Below are positions 62,031 through 64,000 of a stretch of DNA of 64,000 nucleotides, one piece after another. Made by a program: the position numbers and the translations under genes. The stretch spans positions 1-64,000 of the forward strand of contig WGMT01000003.1 of NCBI GenBank assembly GCA_016124945.1, in the 5' to 3' direction. The notes under the pieces were generated by a model. It ran no database searches. It saw only the letters and a list, made by a program, of their open reading frames with translations, and had not been told where the DNA came from. The first letter of the stretch is position 1. The number at the start of each line of letters is the position of its first letter. The DNA comes from a bacterium. GTDB taxonomy: Bacteria > Chloroflexota > Anaerolineae > Caldilineales > Caldilineaceae.

Positions 62031-63938
62031 CTATCGCCCTCCATCCCCCTTCCGCGTGGACGGCAAATAGACCACCGACTTCGCCTCCGTCGCCCCGCGC
62101 CACCCCAGCGGATACAACCCCGGCAATTCCACCGGCAGTTGACCCTGCGGGATCACCTCGCCACACAGGACACGCGCCAGTGCGGACAACGACACCGATT
62201 GCGTGCCGTAACTCGCCACGTAGCTCCCCACAGACGGGAACGCCATCAGATCATACGGCTGGCTCAGCGCCGCCACAATCAAAGGACGCCCCGCCAGCGC
62301 GTTGACCAACGCCGCCTGCGCCGGGTAACGCCGGGCGTTGAACGTGCCCACCACCACTTTGGACACCGACGCCGCATCGGCCAACACCTGCTCGATCTCG
62401 GTGGCGTTGGGGCTGATCCCCACAGGGCGCAAAATCACGTCACGGTGACACGCCGCCAGCGCCGCACCCAGATCGCCCACATCCCCCGGCCACACCACGA
62501 GGACCTGTTCACCCTCGCCTAACGGCAATAGAGCGTCCTCGTCGCGCACCACGGTGATGCTCTGCTCGGCGATCGCCTGCGCCACGGCGCGGTGATCGGC
62601 GGTGCCGGTCTGCGCCACAGCGGCGTCCACGTCCACCGGCTGCCAGTCAAGCAGACCGTAGGCGTCTTTCATGCTCAAGATCCGCCGCACCGACTCGTCC
62701 ACCCGTGCCTCGCTGATCTCGCCACTCTGCACCAACGAAAGCAGCCGCGCATACGCCGCCAAAGACTCGTCGGGGCTGTGGCTCACGTCTGCACCGTAGG
62801 CCAGTAGATCCGCGCCTGCACGGAAGGCCAACTGCGCCGCATCCGTGGCGCCCACCAGGTTGGCCAGCGCGCCCATGCTCAATGAATCGGTGACAATCAG
62901 GCCGTCGAAGCCCATCTCCTGGCGCAGCAGACCGTCCAGCACAGCAGAAGACAACGTCGCCGGTTGCCCCTCGCCCGGATCAATCGCCGGGAAGAGCACA
63001 TGCGCCGTCATAATCGCGGGGACACCCGCCGCAATCGCCTCCCGAAATGGCGGAAACTCCACCGCGTCCAGGTGAGCGCGGTCGTGTGGCACAACGGGCA
63101 GGCCGTAGTGTGAATCCACCGTCGTATCGCCATGACCGGGGAAATGTTTGGCCGTCACCACCATGCCCTGCGCCGCGTACGCCTCGATCATCGCCGTCCC
63201 CAGCGCCGCCACCGCCTCGGGCGACGACCCGAACGAGCGCAAACCGATCACCGGGTTGTCTGGGTTGTTGTTCACATCCAGCACCGGCACCAGATTCATG
63301 TTGAAGCCCAGCGCCTTCAATTCCTGCGCCGTGATTGTGGCCATGCGCTGCGCCTGCGTAATCGACCCCGTCGCCCCCACCGCCATCTGGCTGGGGAAGA
63401 CGGTAAACCCATCGGTCAGCCGCACCACGGGGCCGCCCTCCTGGTCCACCGACACAAAAAGCGGCACCTGCGCCCCACTCTGCACCGCCGTCGCCTGCGC
63501 GTCGTTGAGCAACGTCGCCACCTGCGCCGTGTTCTCGATGTTGCCTGCAATCGCAAAAAGCACCAGCCCACCCACATGATACTCCTCGATCATGCGGCGC
63601 AGTTCGTCTGAAAGCGACGGCCCGCGAAAGTAGACCATGAACAACTGGCCCACCTTCTGCTCCACCGTCATCGCCGTCAGGATTGCGTCCACGCGCGAGG
63701 GCGTCGCCGTGGCGGTTGCTGTATTCGTCATCACTGCCCTGCTTTCTGAGGAAAGGCCGGACGTCGGCGCGGTTGAAGACGTTGCCGCTGCCGCCGTTAC
63801 GGTTGGTTCATTGGTCTCCCGCGGCGCAGACAGTTCCGTCACCTGCGGCGTCGCCGGTACGGACGGACGTTGGATCAGCACCACAGCCAACACCACCAAC
63901 AACACCGTCAGCAATCCAAACACAAGCCATCGTTTCAC
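62031..63938 (-). CDS. GH3-family beta-N-acetylhexosaminidase
   Basis: A 635-residue exported glycoside hydrolase family 3 enzyme of the NagZ/YbbD type. It has an N-terminal membrane/signal segment, a Thr/Ala-rich linker to ~85, then the TIM barrel: VDQEGGPVVRL, KHFPGHGDTTVDSHYGLP (catalytic His loop of bacterial NagZ-like enzymes) and the nucleophile in LIVTDSLSMGAL. The C-terminal alpha/beta domain (~430-600) is present, as in Gram-positive forms. It would release GlcNAc from peptidoglycan or other glycans outside the cell. GTG 63938 is chosen because AGGA lies eight bases upstream; a TTG two codons earlier is possible. Confidence 0.93.
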   Translation of the reverse strand: MKRWLVFGLLTVLLVVLAVVLIQRPSVPATPQVTELSAPRETNEPTVTAAAATSSTAPTSGLSSESRAVMTNTATATATPSRVDAILTAMTVEQKVGQLFMVYFRGPSLSDELRRMIEEYHVGGLVLFAIAGNIENTAQVATLLNDAQATAVQSGAQVPLFVSVDQEGGPVVRLTDGFTVFPSQMAVGATGSITQAQRMATITAQELKALGFNMNLVPVLDVNNNPDNPVIGLRSFGSSPEAVAALGTAMIEAYAAQGMVVTAKHFPGHGDTTVDSHYGLPVVPHDRAHLDAVEFPPFREAIAAGVPAIMTAHVLFPAIDPGEGQPATLSSAVLDGLLRQEMGFDGLIVTDSLSMGALANLVGATDAAQLAFRAGADLLAYGADVSHSPDESLAAYARLLSLVQSGEISEARVDESVRRILSMKDAYGLLDWQPVDVDAAVAQTGTADHRAVAQAIAEQSITVVRDEDALLPLGEGEQVLVVWPGDVGDLGAALAACHRDVILRPVGISPNATEIEQVLADAASVSKVVVGTFNARRYPAQAALVNALAGRPLIVAALSQPYDLMAFPSVGSYVASYGTQSVSLSALARVLCGEVIPQGQLPVELPGLYPLGWRGATEAKSVVYLPSTRKGDGGR

Positions 63939-64000
63939 AGGCAAAATCCTACCACCTTGGCTCCAAGAGGAAACACGTCTTTCTCCTGTAACGACAACCG

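Overview
The window is bacterial, GC-rich and densely coded, with no rRNA or tRNA gene that I could find. The protein repertoire points to Chloroflexota, probably a Caldilineae/Anaerolineae-type lineage. This is inferred from family habits, not from a marker gene: secreted proteins with Thr/Pro (TNTP-like) stalks, a C-terminal IYLPVLSR tail, DUF4012 and DUF2723 envelope proteins, a CAP-LysM protein, caspase-like proteins, and an archaeal-type (ApgM) phosphoglycerate mutase.

Layout. 1-9 kb: the end of a large beta-helix surface protein, a cytochrome P450, and a caspase-like/alpha-beta hydrolase fusion. 9-16 kb: a co-directional envelope/exopolysaccharide group (sortase-like lipoprotein without the catalytic Cys, GT2-phosphoglycosyltransferase fusion, DUF11 stalk protein, DUF2723 membrane protein, DUF4012 protein). 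16-20 kb: ApgM, CAP-LysM, GNAT. 20-27 kb: a minus-strand polysaccharide operon region (rfbB, unknown, rfbA, CpsD-like ATPase, two Wzz-like proteins, GT4, chorismate mutase). 27-34 kb: two acyl-CoA dehydrogenases, an NrtR-like NUDIX regulator, Tex, and a Phd/PIN toxin-antitoxin pair. 34-42 kb: SbtA-like permease, a clan-CD peptidase-like gene interrupted by an in-frame TGA, a nucleotide-sugar-type SDR, a serine hydrolase, an orphan SF2 helicase, and an amidohydrolase. 42-51 kb: a VapC pair and a minus-strand run of small-molecule catabolic enzymes (2-hydroxyacid dehydrogenase, aldo/keto reductase, ceramidase-like, enolase-superfamily, MlrC, creatininase). 51-58 kb: GtrB-like transferase, NUDIX, AcpS, iodotyrosine-deiodinase-like nitroreductase, MFS, enoyl-CoA hydratase with a GH3-type adenylating enzyme. 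57-64 kb: argJ and argG behind a structured leader, a HEPN/MNT pair, and a GH3 beta-hexosaminidase.

The strongest unexplained signal is between the genes. Most long intergenic gaps hold an inverted repeat whose arms are built of degenerate 7- or 8-bp tandem units (for example GTAGTGC, ACGACGG, ACGAATC, GATTGGT, TTTTCGA, GCGATTAG, CGTTCCAA). About 28 such loci lie in 64 kb. They include a perfect 72-bp palindrome, two 68-bp sister hairpins in opposite orientation, and several hairpins nested inside the loops of others. Stop codons of neighbouring genes often lie inside the arms, so these elements have shaped gene ends.

Other points worth following: a TGA codon exactly where a clan-CD catalytic Cys is expected, with a stem-loop just downstream; a three-way-junction RNA followed by an intrinsic terminator upstream of argG; a sortase fold with Gly for the nucleophilic Cys; and a bacterial iodotyrosine deiodinase homologue with the full substrate-lid triad.
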